Assembly (NCBI RefSeq): GCF_000313135.1
Contig: NW_004457669.1
Coordinates: 1 to 64,000 of the forward strand
DNA from: Acanthamoeba castellanii str. Neff
Taxonomy: Eukaryota > Discosea > Longamoebia > Acanthamoebidae
Reading direction: 5' to 3'
DNA length: 64,000 nucleotides
The notes beneath the pieces are model-generated. The model was not told the origin of the DNA, made no database searches, and saw only the letters and a list, made by a program, of their open reading frames with translations. Made by a program: the position numbers and the translations under genes. Position 1 is the stretch's first letter, and every line of letters starts with the position of its first letter. Positions 22,089 through 32,207 of this stretch are shown here, piece by piece.

Positions 22089-23218
22089 TCATGGCGGCGC
22101 AAGCGCAGCAAGGCACCGCTCCGCGAACACCTCGACGAGCTGACGCACAAGCTGGAGCTCGGCAGAGTCTTCTGTGGGTGCTGCGTCGTCCACACCACCA
22201 GCGCTCGCCGGCCGTGAGAGGAAGACACGCACGTCGTCGCGGCTGCGAGCTTCGGCGAGGAAGACGCGCTTGAGATTGGCCACCAGCTTCCCCGCCCCAT
22301 TCCCCCTCCTTCGGTCGGCCGTGGGCGTGGCGGTGGCGGTGGCGGTGGCGAGAATGGAGGCCACCCGACCGCGCAGCTGCTGGTCGAGCCGGTGGAGGAA
22401 GTTGGTCAGACACTGCTCCCGGTCCTCGTCTCGCCGTCGCTCGCGTTCGCGCTCCTCGCAGGCCTCGGCCCGCACGAAGTTGTCGCTCCACATCGCCGCG
22501 ATGGCCTGCCACAGCCGCTGCAGGTCGAGGTCTGCGGCTGCATCGCCCTCCGGCTCCTCCTCCTCCCTCTGCGGGTGCACAACACACGTGTGGCGCTCCC
22601 AGCCGTGGTCCGCGGGTTGGGGCGCCTCGAACCGAGCGTGCATGCGCTCGATGATCTCGTCTGGAACGCGCGCAGAACCCGTGCGCCGGGCGTTACGGGC
22701 GAGCGCCACGGCAAGCGGTACCTCCACATACACCTGGCCATAGGGCACTTCGTCTGTTGTCGTCGTTGTTACCGACCACGCGAAGGGTGAGGCAAGTGTG
22801 CAGTGCTGGTACAATAGAGGAGTGGGTACGAACGTTTCTTGGCGAGGAGGTAGCACTGGTGGCGCATGCTACGGTAGTACATGTTGTCGTCCACCACGAT
22901 CAGCCGGCGACTCACACACGTGCCAATACTGTTGTTTGTTTGGCGGCTCTCGTCTATGCGGCGTTCCACTTCGAGGAGGGCGAGCGCCCGCGACCGGCAC
23001 CACCTGTCCGCTTCGAAGTCGATAGCAACCTCCTCCACTTCGCTGCTCGCCGCAACGACCCCGCCGATGTCGACGTCATCGAAGCTAATGTGGTGCACCT
23101 CTACCTGCAGCTCTCCATCAATATGTGTGGCGCTCGACTGGGCCAGGCGTCTGGCGAGGGTGGACTTGCCAGCGCCAGGCAGGCCGCACAGGACCAGCAC
23201 CATGCACGCCCCGTCCAT
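22089..23218 (-). CDS. PSTK: L-seryl-tRNA(Sec) kinase
   Basis: The start ATG is at 23218 and a P-loop follows at once (VLVLCGLPGAGKSTLARRLA). It continues with VHHISFDDVD, VDDNMYYRSMRHQCYLLAKK, then YGQVYVEVPLAVALARNARR, VPDEIIERMHARFEAP and WERHTCVV. These blocks, in this order, are typical of PSTK. The enzyme phosphorylates Ser-tRNA(Sec) so that SepSecS can make selenocysteinyl-tRNA. One intron splits the gene around 22746-22812, and the exact donor is unclear (a GTACCAG donor keeps frame). The C-terminal 130 residues are Arg/Glu rich and end in CLAALAPP. The gene is divergent from the Kazal-like gene, 156 bp away. It implies that the organism makes selenoproteins. Confidence 0.85.
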
Positions 23219-23374
23219 CTTCTGTCATTCTTTGGTTTCTTTTTCTTTTCCTTTGTTTTTCTTTTTGGTTTTACTCGGTAGCTCCTTTTATGGTCAACCC
23301 GGCCAAACTGGTTGGGCAACGAAGCCTCTTCTCATCAAACAACCAAAACCTTCCACGCATCAACATACCCCACA

Positions 23375-23890
23375 ATGGTACGTCTTGTTGACCAGGCTAT
23401 TCCTTCTTCTCTCCCTAACTGATGGTTTTCAATCAACAATTGTGGAGTAGAAGTTCCAGCTGTTGCTGTTGGCAGTAGCCTTGTTCGCCGTCCTCGCGCT
23501 CGTCGAGAGCCGCCCTCTTCCTCGTACTCCTCCTTCACTGCAACCCAATCTGATTGATGGCTGATTGCGCTTCTTGATTCCTCTTACAGGTCGCGATTGC
23601 TGGGCCGACAGCGAGTGCAATAGCAGCGTGGAGTACTGCAAGCGCCGGGTGGGTCACTGCAACTCGGAGGGCTTCTGCGCTTCCAGGCCCACTGTACGTG
23701 CTTTTGTGCCCTCTCATTCCCCTTCTTCATCGATCCTGATCTAAGTCAGCGTCGTATGCAAACAACCTTGCAGGACTGCGCCTCCACGGGCACCCCGGTG
23801 TGCACCTGCACTGGCGAGACCCTTGAAAACGACTGCTCTGCCGCCGCCGCTGGCGTCACCGTGGCCTACGAGGGTGAGTGCACTAACTGA
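23375..23890 (+). CDS. Small secreted Cys-rich Kazal-like protease inhibitor
   Basis: Four exons assemble exactly in frame: 23375-23377 (ATG only), 23451-23523, 23590-23693 and 23774-23890, giving 98 residues. The first 21 are a signal peptide (KFQLLLLAVALFAVLALVES). The mature part has a Cys-rich segment (RDCWADSECNSSVEYC, VGHCNSEGFC) and then TPVCTCTGETLENDCSAAAA and GVTVAYEGECTN. This closely follows the Kazal-like pattern PVC-x-CDG-x-TY-x-N-x-C..A...G..V...G.C. Such proteins inhibit serine proteases outside the cell or in vacuoles. The start codon is immediately followed by a GTACGT donor. The gene is too broken up to show as one open frame, but every splice keeps phase. Confidence 0.75.
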
Positions 23891-24020
23891 GCTCATCCAC
23901 CATGAAGCCAGCACAACACTTCCACTTGTGTAGCCTTTTCGCGGTCCAAGTTGCAACGTCGAGAAATAGAAAAAAGAAAAAAAGCAAATCCACAACAAGC
24001 TAATCACAATCAGCGGAAAG

Positions 24021-25453
24021 ATGAGGCGGAGCTGTGCATCAGTGGCGGCTGGAGGAGCGAGCTGGGGGCGTTGCGGTCACCAACCGGCGTCGCGCTTCCC
24101 CACAAGCATGCTGAGACAGGCCGGGTCGGATGGATTCCGCTTTCTGCGCCCATCGCTGACCACGATGCGGATGTTGGGAGCGACAAGGAGCTACGCTGAG
24201 AGGGTGAAGGTGGATTATCACTATGGACACGAAAAATTCGGGAAGGACCAAGCTGAGCCAGCATCCGAAGATACGACGAAGCCCAAGGTCAAGGGCGCCA
24301 AGTTGTCCGGTGTACAGGGTGGCAGCAAGACGCGCAGATGGTACAAGCAAGTGAGCGTTGGTACCCGCCCCGCACAAATGTAATTGAGATTTTTAGATTT
24401 GCAATCGGGACTATTGTCTCATCGATTGCACTGCGCACAGGAGAGCGAGAGGGCGGCTGGGCGCCGCTACTAGATGGCCGGGTGATTTTGACCCCAATGG
24501 AGCACCCACTTGTAGTACCCTCGCAGCATAACGCGCTTATGATCGCGGCCGAGTGGGAGATGCAGCAGCCGTACATCAAGCCCGACACCATGCCCATTGT
24601 ACGGAAGCGCCAGTCCTCTTTCACCACTCCTTGCATCCCACTTGCTCACTCATGCTGCTTTCGTATACAAACGACTCTACAGACACGCCTGGCCACCACA
24701 ATCATGGACCGCCTTGTCGAAGGCAAGCCCGAGATCAGACACGCCCTCACTCTCGAGATGCTTGACTACATCGAAACCGACACGATCTGGTGTGTACAGC
24801 GTTTCGACCCCTCGGCTCCGCGACACTGACCGTGAATGTGGTTTCATCACATCAGCTACCGACCCGATGACAGAGAGAAGGAGCAGGTGCTCTACGACAA
24901 GCAGCAGGCACAGCTTCGTCCGTTCTTGAAGTGGTTCTCGTCCTTCTTCAACATGGAGCTCATGCTTCACTTCAGCGTGATTCCCGAAGCGCAGCCGGAG
25001 GAGACCATCAACGGTCTGCGCCTCCTCCTTCACAACACAACCGGTACGCCTCGCGTCACACTCAAACTCAGCCCGCGAACCGGCTATCAACCAACACACA
25101 CACACTCAGATTGGGAGCTGGGCTGCTTGGACACCTTGGTGAGCCGAACCAAGTCACTCGTCCTCGGCCTCGCGCTCTGGAAAGGTACCGCACGCCTCTG
25201 CTGTGTGCGTGTGCGGTGGTGCGTGTGCGTGTTGCTTACGCGCACATTTCGCGTTCCTTGTTGTGCAGGCCCGTTCTCTGTCGACCAGTGCATCGCGGCC
25301 AGCAGGATCGAGGAGGACCACAACATCGCCGAGTGGGGCGAGTGTGAGGGCGCGCACGACCTGGACAAGGTCGACATCTACAAGCACGTCGCCGCCGCCA
25401 CTGCCTTCCTCCGCTCGCTCCCGCCAGAGCAGTCGAGCCTCAAGCAGTGGTAA
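24021..25453 (+). CDS. ATP12: Mitochondrial F1-ATPase assembly factor ATP12
   Basis: The start at 24021 gives MRRSCASVAAGGASWGRC followed by further Arg/Ser-rich sequence without acids, a mitochondrial leader. The ATP12 core then appears: RRWYKQVSVGEREGGWAPL with LLDGRVILTPMEHPLVVPS, MIAAEWEMQQPYIKPDTMPI, RHALTLEMLDYIETDTIWY, FSSFFNMELMLHFS, NGLRLLLHNTTDWELGCL and HDLDKVDIYKHVAAATAFL. The first junction was traced: donor GTACCC at about 24361 to the acceptor before GAGAGCGAG. ATP12 binds the F1 alpha subunit during ATP synthase assembly. The stop TAA is at 25451-25453, only 96 bp before the next start. About 320 residues. Confidence 0.9.
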
Positions 25454-25549
25454 AGCACAAAATAATAAACAATAAATTATTTATTATTGAATAAGATAAG
25501 ATTTACAACAAAAATAAGCCATAAAGTTCAATTCATCTCTCCGGGCGAG

Positions 25550-28052
25550 ATGGCACGGCCGCTGACGCATGTGCGACTGGAGGACTGCTTCGGCGAGGAG
25601 CATCTTGTGGAGATCCGGACCTTGCCAGAAGATGTACAACAGGCCGTGCAACAGCAGCTCGAAGAGAAATATGGCATCAAGCAGGCTCCCATCCCTCAAA
25701 AAGAGCCCGGAACCATCGGTACAGCAGATGCGATTTTCATTTGTAATCCATTATGTTGTTTATTGATTGATGAGTTTTATTTTATCGTGTTCAATAGATG
25801 AGGGCGAGGTGAGGGAGTGGCTGGTCGGGTTGCCACTTACCGACACACACCCGCTGCCGCCGCTGCTCGATACCGCCCTCGCGTGGACCCGCAAGGCAAA
25901 GTGCAGGTGCGCTCTCACACGCCTGCGTGTCACACTTGTCTTGTACTTGGCTCAACGCAGTGCGCGTGGCAGGGCGGTGCTTGACAAAGTGGACGACTTC
26001 ACACCGCGCGTGGCGGCGCTGCTGCCCGCGCTGCTGCCCAGGCTCCCCGGCGAAGCACCGACCGACGACGAAGACTCGACACTCTTGCGCGCCGCGATCT
26101 TGCTCCTCCGCCTTCTGCGCAACCTGTGCCCCAACTCGCCTGACAACCAGCACCACATCAGGTACGCCAACCCAGCCACTCACACGCAGCATAGAGTCAC
26201 GACGCTCGCCGACCGCGCTTACCTGCGATGTGCGGCGGTGCTGCGGTGCGGCGCACAGGGAAGCCGGGGTGATCGAGACCGTGCTGGCGTTTGTGCGCCG
26301 CATGGAGGAGCGGACGCGTACGCTGCAGGCGGAGAATCAGGCCTGCAAGTCGCACACGGAAGCCATGCGCATGGCCCTGCAGCTGCTGGCCAACTTCTGC
26401 ACGGCCAACTCCGAAAATCAACAATACCTCTGGGAGCTGCTCTTCCCTTCCGCCCTTCTGTACGTGCTCGTTCTCCTGCGCGCACGCGTGTGTAAGGCGC
26501 TGACGTCATCATCGGTCTCCGCTGTTTCCTGGTTCAGGGACCTGATCACGGTGTCGACCGATCCCCAGTGCACGGGGCACGCCTGCATGCTGCTACACAA
26601 CTGCACCCACGCGCAGTCGCGCTGGCGAGCCCAGGTGGCGCTGTCGAGGCCACACATGGAGGCCCTCGTCGCCGTGCTGGCGCACGAGGGCGCGGGCGGA
26701 GGCGCCTACGCCGATGCGTTTGAGTGGGCCGTCCTCTTCCTCGAGGCCGTGCTCAAGGACGGCCTGTTGTCCCAGATTTGGGCCAATCTTGCCAGCCCGA
26801 CCCTGCCGTACGTCATGGCCTACACCCTCCCCCCCTCTACGTTGTGGGCCAATGCGCTCATGTATCGTGAGCGTCGTCGATCGGGTCTGTGTAGTGTGAA
26901 CAGGGTCCAAGTGGTGCTACTGAAGATACTCGACGGTCTGACCGACCGCCTGGCTAAGGTCGCGAATGGGTACATGCCTCACCCCTTCTACCGCGCCTGT
27001 GATTTGGCCGGGTTCGACGTTGGCCATACTCACTCCTATCGCCTTCTTCCATCAACGAAGGACCACATCGACGGCGTTGATGCCCCTCGAATCGTACGTT
27101 TTCCTGGCGCTCGAGTTCAAGCGACTACGGGACGAGTTCTTCTTCCGACGACAAGCGCCGAGCGGCGCAGTGGCGATGGAAAAGAAGAGGGAAAAGAAAC
27201 AACAGAGGAGGAAGTGGAGGAAAACGATACCGATGCGCGCCTACAGATCGAGATGGAAGATCTGAGCGACGCGTTGCTGCTCCTGCTGCAGATATTCTCG
27301 GCGGTGGCGTTGTCCGACTCAGCTGAGAATGCCCGCTTGAAGACCGCTCTCGCCGAGGCGGGTTTGCTACAGACTGTCATCGGTTCGTAACCACGCACTC
27401 ACACATGCACCGCTCCACACACACACACACACACACACAACCACACCACGACGGTCATGGCTCGCAGATGCGTAAGCCAACATGCTGACCTAGCCCGCTC
27501 CTCTCAGAAACGCTCGGCCTTCTCTACCAAGAGGCTCAGACCACCAGCACTGGCGCCGGCACGCGCAAGTGGGACGACCCTCCGGCGATGAAGAGGGATC
27601 TCGTGCGTGTCGTCGCCAATATGGTCCACGCCCACACCGCCAACCAGGACCTCGTACGCCTCTCCCCCACTCCTCCGCCTCTCTACAGAGCCACATGTGT
27701 CGCTTTGCCGTAACGCATGCTGATGGGCAACACGCTATCAGGTTCGAACCCTGGAGGGCATTCCGCTGGTGCTCAACTGCTGCCAAGTAGACGACCTCAA
27801 CCCATGTACGCTGCCGTCTCACTACTTTAGCTCACACAGCACATTCATTTGGCTGATCGATGTGCGCGCGTAGACATGCGAGAGTGGGGCATCCTGGCGG
27901 TGCGGAACCTGTGCGAGGACAACGAGGCCAACCAGCAGATCATTTCGTCGATGCAGTACGTCGGGGTGGCCGACAACCCCGAGCTGACGCGCATGGGCCT
28001 CAAGGTCGTCATGGAGGGCGGCCAGTTCCGCCTCCGCAAGCTCGACGAGTAA
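25550..28052 (+). CDS. Ataxin-10 domain protein
   Basis: I chose the ATG at 25550 (MARPLTHVRLEDCFGEEHLV). The body is helical armadillo-like sequence: LRAAILLLRLLRNLCPNSPD, AMRMALQLLANFCTANSENQ, CTGHACMLLHNCTHAQSRW and YADAFEWAVLFLEAVLKDG. The C-terminus is the ataxin-10 domain: KRDLVRVVANMVHAHTANQD, IPLVLNCCQVDDLNPYMREW, GILAVRNLCEDNEANQQIIS. This corresponds to the C-x-(I/V)-DD-NP(F/Y)-x-x-EW-x-(I/L)-x-x-(I/V)RN(L/V)C-E-N hallmark. Ataxin-10 family members act in cytokinesis and cell survival in other eukaryotes. It follows ATP12 and precedes the SH3 gene on the same strand with about 100 bp on each side. A (CA)n run (27417-27440) lies in an intron. Confidence 0.87.
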
Positions 28053-28151
28053 GCGCCATTTTTTTTTTTTTTGTGCTACGGGGAAGAAGTGAGGTTTGCG
28101 GAAAAGAAGTTTGTGGAGCTCCAACGTCGAGTTCTCTTCTGCGCAACGAAC

Positions 28152-31096
28152 ATGGAGCAAGTGCGTGCGCTGTACGACTTTGCGCCGGCGACTGCGCAGG
28201 AGGTGGGCTTTGCGAAGGGCGACGTCATATCCAACGTCGAAGTCGTTGATGAGAACTGGTGGCGGGGCACCACCCCCAATGGAAGTTACGGCCTCTTCCC
28301 CTGGTACGGGCCTGTTACACACCTCCATCCTTCTCTCTTCTCTCTTTGCCCCCCCCCCACGGCGTCGCTTTCGTTCTTTTATTGATTTTCGTTCTTGGGG
28401 GGGGTTGAAGTAATTACGTGGAGAGGATAGTGGCGGCGGCCCCTGCCCCGTCACCGGTGGTGGTCACCCCCGCTGCCCCCGTGGCGGCCACGCCCAAACA
28501 GCTGAACATTCCCGTACGAGCGCTGTGGGACTATGTCGGGCAGACCGAGACCGAGCTGTCCATCGGCAAGGGCGACACCTTCACCGTCATCGAGAAAGAC
28601 GACGAAGGTAGCTTACAACCCGCCCACGCGTCAGCTCCTCGAAAGTGAATGAGCTCCTTGCGTTGGCCAATTATGGGCAAACTAATGTTCTTTTTGTTTG
28701 TTGGCCTGTTTCGCTCCTTGGCACACGCTGTGTGACACACAACGACAGACGTGTGGTGGAATGGAGTGTACATGTCGGCGGGCAGGGAGGTCAAGCGTGG
28801 CTGGTTCCCTGCGTCCTACGTCGAGGAGGTGACCAACACCGTGGTTCCCAAGCCCGCGCCGCAGCCAGTGGCCTTCTCGCCGCCGGTGGCCAGTACTATC
28901 CCACCTCCCTCTACTCAGTGACGTTAATTCGTCGTCGTGTCATCCCCACCAACGCGGTGCACCTGTGTGTCGCGTGCGTGTCGTGTGTGCGTGTGCGTGC
29001 GTGTGCGTGCGTGTATTTGTGCCGTGTGTGCGGCTCAGGTGCTGCGTCGCCAAGTGCGAGCGCGTATTCTGCCCCGTCGATGCCGGCGATGGGGGGTTAT
29101 GGAGCGGCTCCCACGCGAACGACCATTCCGATCGCCCAGCCCCCCCAACAACCTGCGTTTACACTGCCGGTGTCGCCCCGAAGCGAGCCGCCTCCGCACA
29201 AGGAGATCAAAAAGGTGCGCGCAACTCAAACACCCCGCTTCCCTCCCCCATCGAGTCGCGCCGCCTCACCCTGACATGCGGTGAATAAAAAAAACAGGAA
29301 AAGATCGGTAAAGATACGTTCGCCTTCTTGGAGGTGCACGTCTTCGAATGCACCGGCCTGTTGCTCCCCAAGAAAGGTTGGTTGCCCGTCGTACAAATCA
29401 ATTGTGCCCAACGGCGCGCCATGTGTGGGGTACTTAAGACAAGGGAACATACAGGAGCGTCGGTACAGATCGCCCTGAAGGAGTTCGGTAAGATCAGGAA
29501 GGTGTTCCAGACCGCCAACATCAAGAAGACCGTCGAGCCCACTTGGAATGAGAGCTTCCAGCTGTACGCCCTCACAACAGCTGTTGCAGTCTACCCGCGC
29601 TTTTGGCTCACGCTCACCTCCTCCTGAACCGAACAGCAACATTGTCGATCCGGAAGAGACAGATCTGGTCGTGTCGGTGCTGGACGGCAAGAAGGCCGTG
29701 GGCGAGATCGAGTTCCCGCTTCGCTCCTCCAAGCGCACCCAGTTCGAGGAGGTCGGCGGCTGGGGTACGTTACGTTGTGTTGTGCGCGCGCATTCAACAC
29801 TGTTTCATTCCTCCTGCATTCCTCACCCTCCACATTCCTCATTTTTGCGGGTAAATGCGTACTGGCGTGTAGAGAACAAGTGGGCGCTGCAGGGCAAGGA
29901 GGCGCAGGGCACGCTGCACTTGACCATCAAGTACCGCGACGTCAACTCGATCTCCAAGCCGGCCCAGTTCGTCAAAGACCAATCGGTCACCTCCACCGGC
30001 GGCGCCATCATCACTTCCAACCTCAGGTCTCTCCCTCTCTAACGTCACATACCAACTCAACAACCAACCCCCCCCCGCCGCTCTCACTGATCGCCGCACT
30101 CGCGCAGTCCGGAGTGGGCCAAGGTGCTCAGCGCGGCCGAGCTCCCTCTCGACGGCGCCCGTCCCGCCGCAACGCCCCAGGTTTTACCCCCGCTGCTCCA
30201 TGCGCACAGCTTAGCAACTTACCCTGGGGCCTGGTGTCGTTGTCGTTGTTGATGATGACGGGATCCGAAACCCAGCACCAGACTCCCGCTCCGGCGCCGG
30301 TGCTGGCCGCGCCAATCCACATCCCACAGACCACGCCCGTAGCTGCCGCCGCTGCAGGCTTCAACAAGCCTGTGCAGCCCGCAGCAGCCTTCAAGCCGCC
30401 TCCGCCTGCTGTACCCACCACCTCCATTTGCATGTGTTGATATCCCGACGTGATTGATTGCTCACTTTGGCGCTGGCGATTGCAGGGTCCTCGGCCTCCC
30501 GTGCTCGCAGCCCAGGGATCGCCTGCCGGCTCGCCGCAGCAGTTTCGGCCTCCGCCGCCGGCCGGGCCGCGACCCGCCCCACTCCCCGGGCGGGAGCCGC
30601 CGCCACCAGTTCGCCCGCGCTGGCCGTCCAACAGCAGCCGCGGCCGGTGCAGCACNNNNNNNNNNNNNAGGCAACTCCGGCGGCCGCCTTCCGCCCACCC
30701 CCGCCCGCAGGCCCTCGTCCCACCCAGCCCGCGGTTCGACTCATCTTCGCCACAGCCCCCCCCACAAACGCGCTTCTCATCGTCTTTTCTCTTTCTCTTT
30801 CTCTCTTTCTTTAGGCTGCGTTCCGTCATACGCCCCCGTCAGGCCCACTGCCTCCGCAGCCGGTGGGTCATCCGGCGTACGCCGCGCAACAACAACCGCA
30901 GACGGCCTACAGCGCGCCGGTCCAGCAGCACCAACAGCAACAGCAAGCCTACGCCTACGGTCAGCAGCAGCAGCAGCAGCAGTACTACGACGAATCCCAG
31001 CAATATCAGGAGGGTGGCTACTACGACGAGTCGCAGCAGTACCAGGAGGGCGGCTACTACGATAATGGCTCCTACAACAACTACCAGTACCAGTAG
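28152..31096 (+). CDS. Two-SH3, C2-domain adaptor protein with Pro/Gln-rich tail
   Basis: The start at 28152 opens directly into SH3 domain 1 (VRALYDFAPATAQEVGFAKG, ENWWRGTTPNGSYGLFP, then NYVERI). The second SH3 is VRALWDYVGQTETELSIGKG, DVWWNGVYMSAG and GWFPASYVEEV. A Pro/Ala linker follows and then a C2-type module: FLEVHVFECTGLLLPKK, TVEPTWNESFQL, DLVVSVLDGKKAVGEIEFPL and GTLHLTIKYRDV. The tail is rich in Pro, Ala and Gln and ends with QQQQYYDESQQYQEGGYYD-type repeats and a TAG (31094-31096). The domains suggest a membrane-linked adaptor for proline-rich partners, perhaps in endocytosis or actin control. A 13-N gap at 30656-30668 interrupts the tail, so the frame there is not certain. Confidence 0.78.
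30656..30668. other. Assembly gap (13 N)
   Basis: Thirteen unknown bases fall inside the Pro-rich tail of the SH3/C2 gene. The flanks are repetitive GC-rich Pro/Gln codons, a typical cause of sequencing gaps. The true gap length may differ. Confidence 0.99.
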
Positions 31097-31171
31097 TTGT
31101 AGTCTGTTGTAGTAGTAGAACATGATAAAGCATACTTATTTTATATCCCAGCAAGGCCACTGCCTTCTGGC

Positions 31172-32003
31172 TCATGGCGAGCCAGCTAGCGTGATGGCCT
31201 TTCGCGACTCGAACGGGCCGTCGGTGCTGCGCGCCATGAGGTGCACCTCGCCCACCGTGAATCGCAGCTCTGTCCACTCGCTTTGGTACTGCGTCCGCAT
31301 CCGTTCCGCTTCTTCCTGTAGACGGGCACTCACGCTCCCGAGCATGAGTTCACTCCCTTCGGCCCCTAAGGTCACACACACTTACACCCCAAGGTAGGGG
31401 CCTGCACCTTGTCGACGAAGTGACCCACCGTCAGATGCGGCACGAAGGGCGCCTGTGCGCCGCACTTGGGAAGCGCACGCACCACGCCCTCAAACACTCG
31501 CTGCAGCCCATCGGCCGGCTATGTGGTGTGTGCGGTGTGTGCGCGGTGAGATAAGCACATGCAGAGAGGGCAAGCTCGAAGGCAGGGAGGTGGCGTGCCT
31601 CAGGCTCGGGCACGAGGATGAGGGTGAGGGCCTTCTTTTGGCCGGCCATGAACTCGAACCGTCGCAGCCGCACCTCGACCGGCGGGAGGTGCTGCAGCTC
31701 GCGGCGCAGCTTGAGCTCGGCGTCGTCGAACTCGCCGGCGTCGATGAACGGCGAGGCCACGGTGAAGTGCGGGTAGGGGGGGCGCCGGACGTGGGGCGCC
31801 ATGTGGCGGGCCTTGATGGCGAGCAGGGGCGGCCACAGCTCGGCGGGCGGCATCAGCACCGCCGTTAACTTTGTGAATGGCACCTGCGCCTCCTGCTCTC
31901 GCCGCAGTTCCGCCTCATGCACAAGCCACCAGTTGTCCACCCCAAGCTCCAGGCCCATCGCCACGCCCCACCCGTACCAGTGCACCCTGCTCTCCTCCTC
32001 CAT
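31172..32003 (-). CDS. 2H phosphoesterase / 2'-5' RNA ligase-like protein
   Basis: The start ATG is at 32003 (MEEESRVHWYGWGVAMGLEL). Two HxT/S motifs define the 2H superfamily: YPHFTVASPF in exon 1 and, after splicing of introns near 31520-31600 and 31370-31400, PHLTVGHFVD. The spacing of about 100 residues fits. FTKLTAVLMPPAELWPPLLA and the C-terminal FTVGEVHLMARSTDGPFES complete the bilobed fold. 2H enzymes hydrolyse or ligate 2'-5' or cyclic phosphates in RNA and nucleotides. The substrate here is unknown. The stop faces the stop of the SH3/C2 gene 75 bp away. Confidence 0.8.
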
Positions 32004-32207
32004 GTTTTTTATATTGTTTATTCTGTGTGTCTGATCATTTATTTAATGTGCAAATGGGCGTTCTGGGATAATTCTCGTTATGAGGAATTTATGGCATGCG
32101 GTCTGAGGAATGTGCTGAGGAATGTGGTGACTTAGTGTGCGTGAGAGCGACAGCAACGCCACGGCGCTACGCACACGAAGCGTAGAGACAGAGAGCAGAG
32201 AGAGAAG

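Noticed and set aside
22392..22790. Plus-strand frames opposite the seryl-tRNA(Sec) kinase gene
   Set aside because: They are shadows of the GC-rich minus-strand exon.
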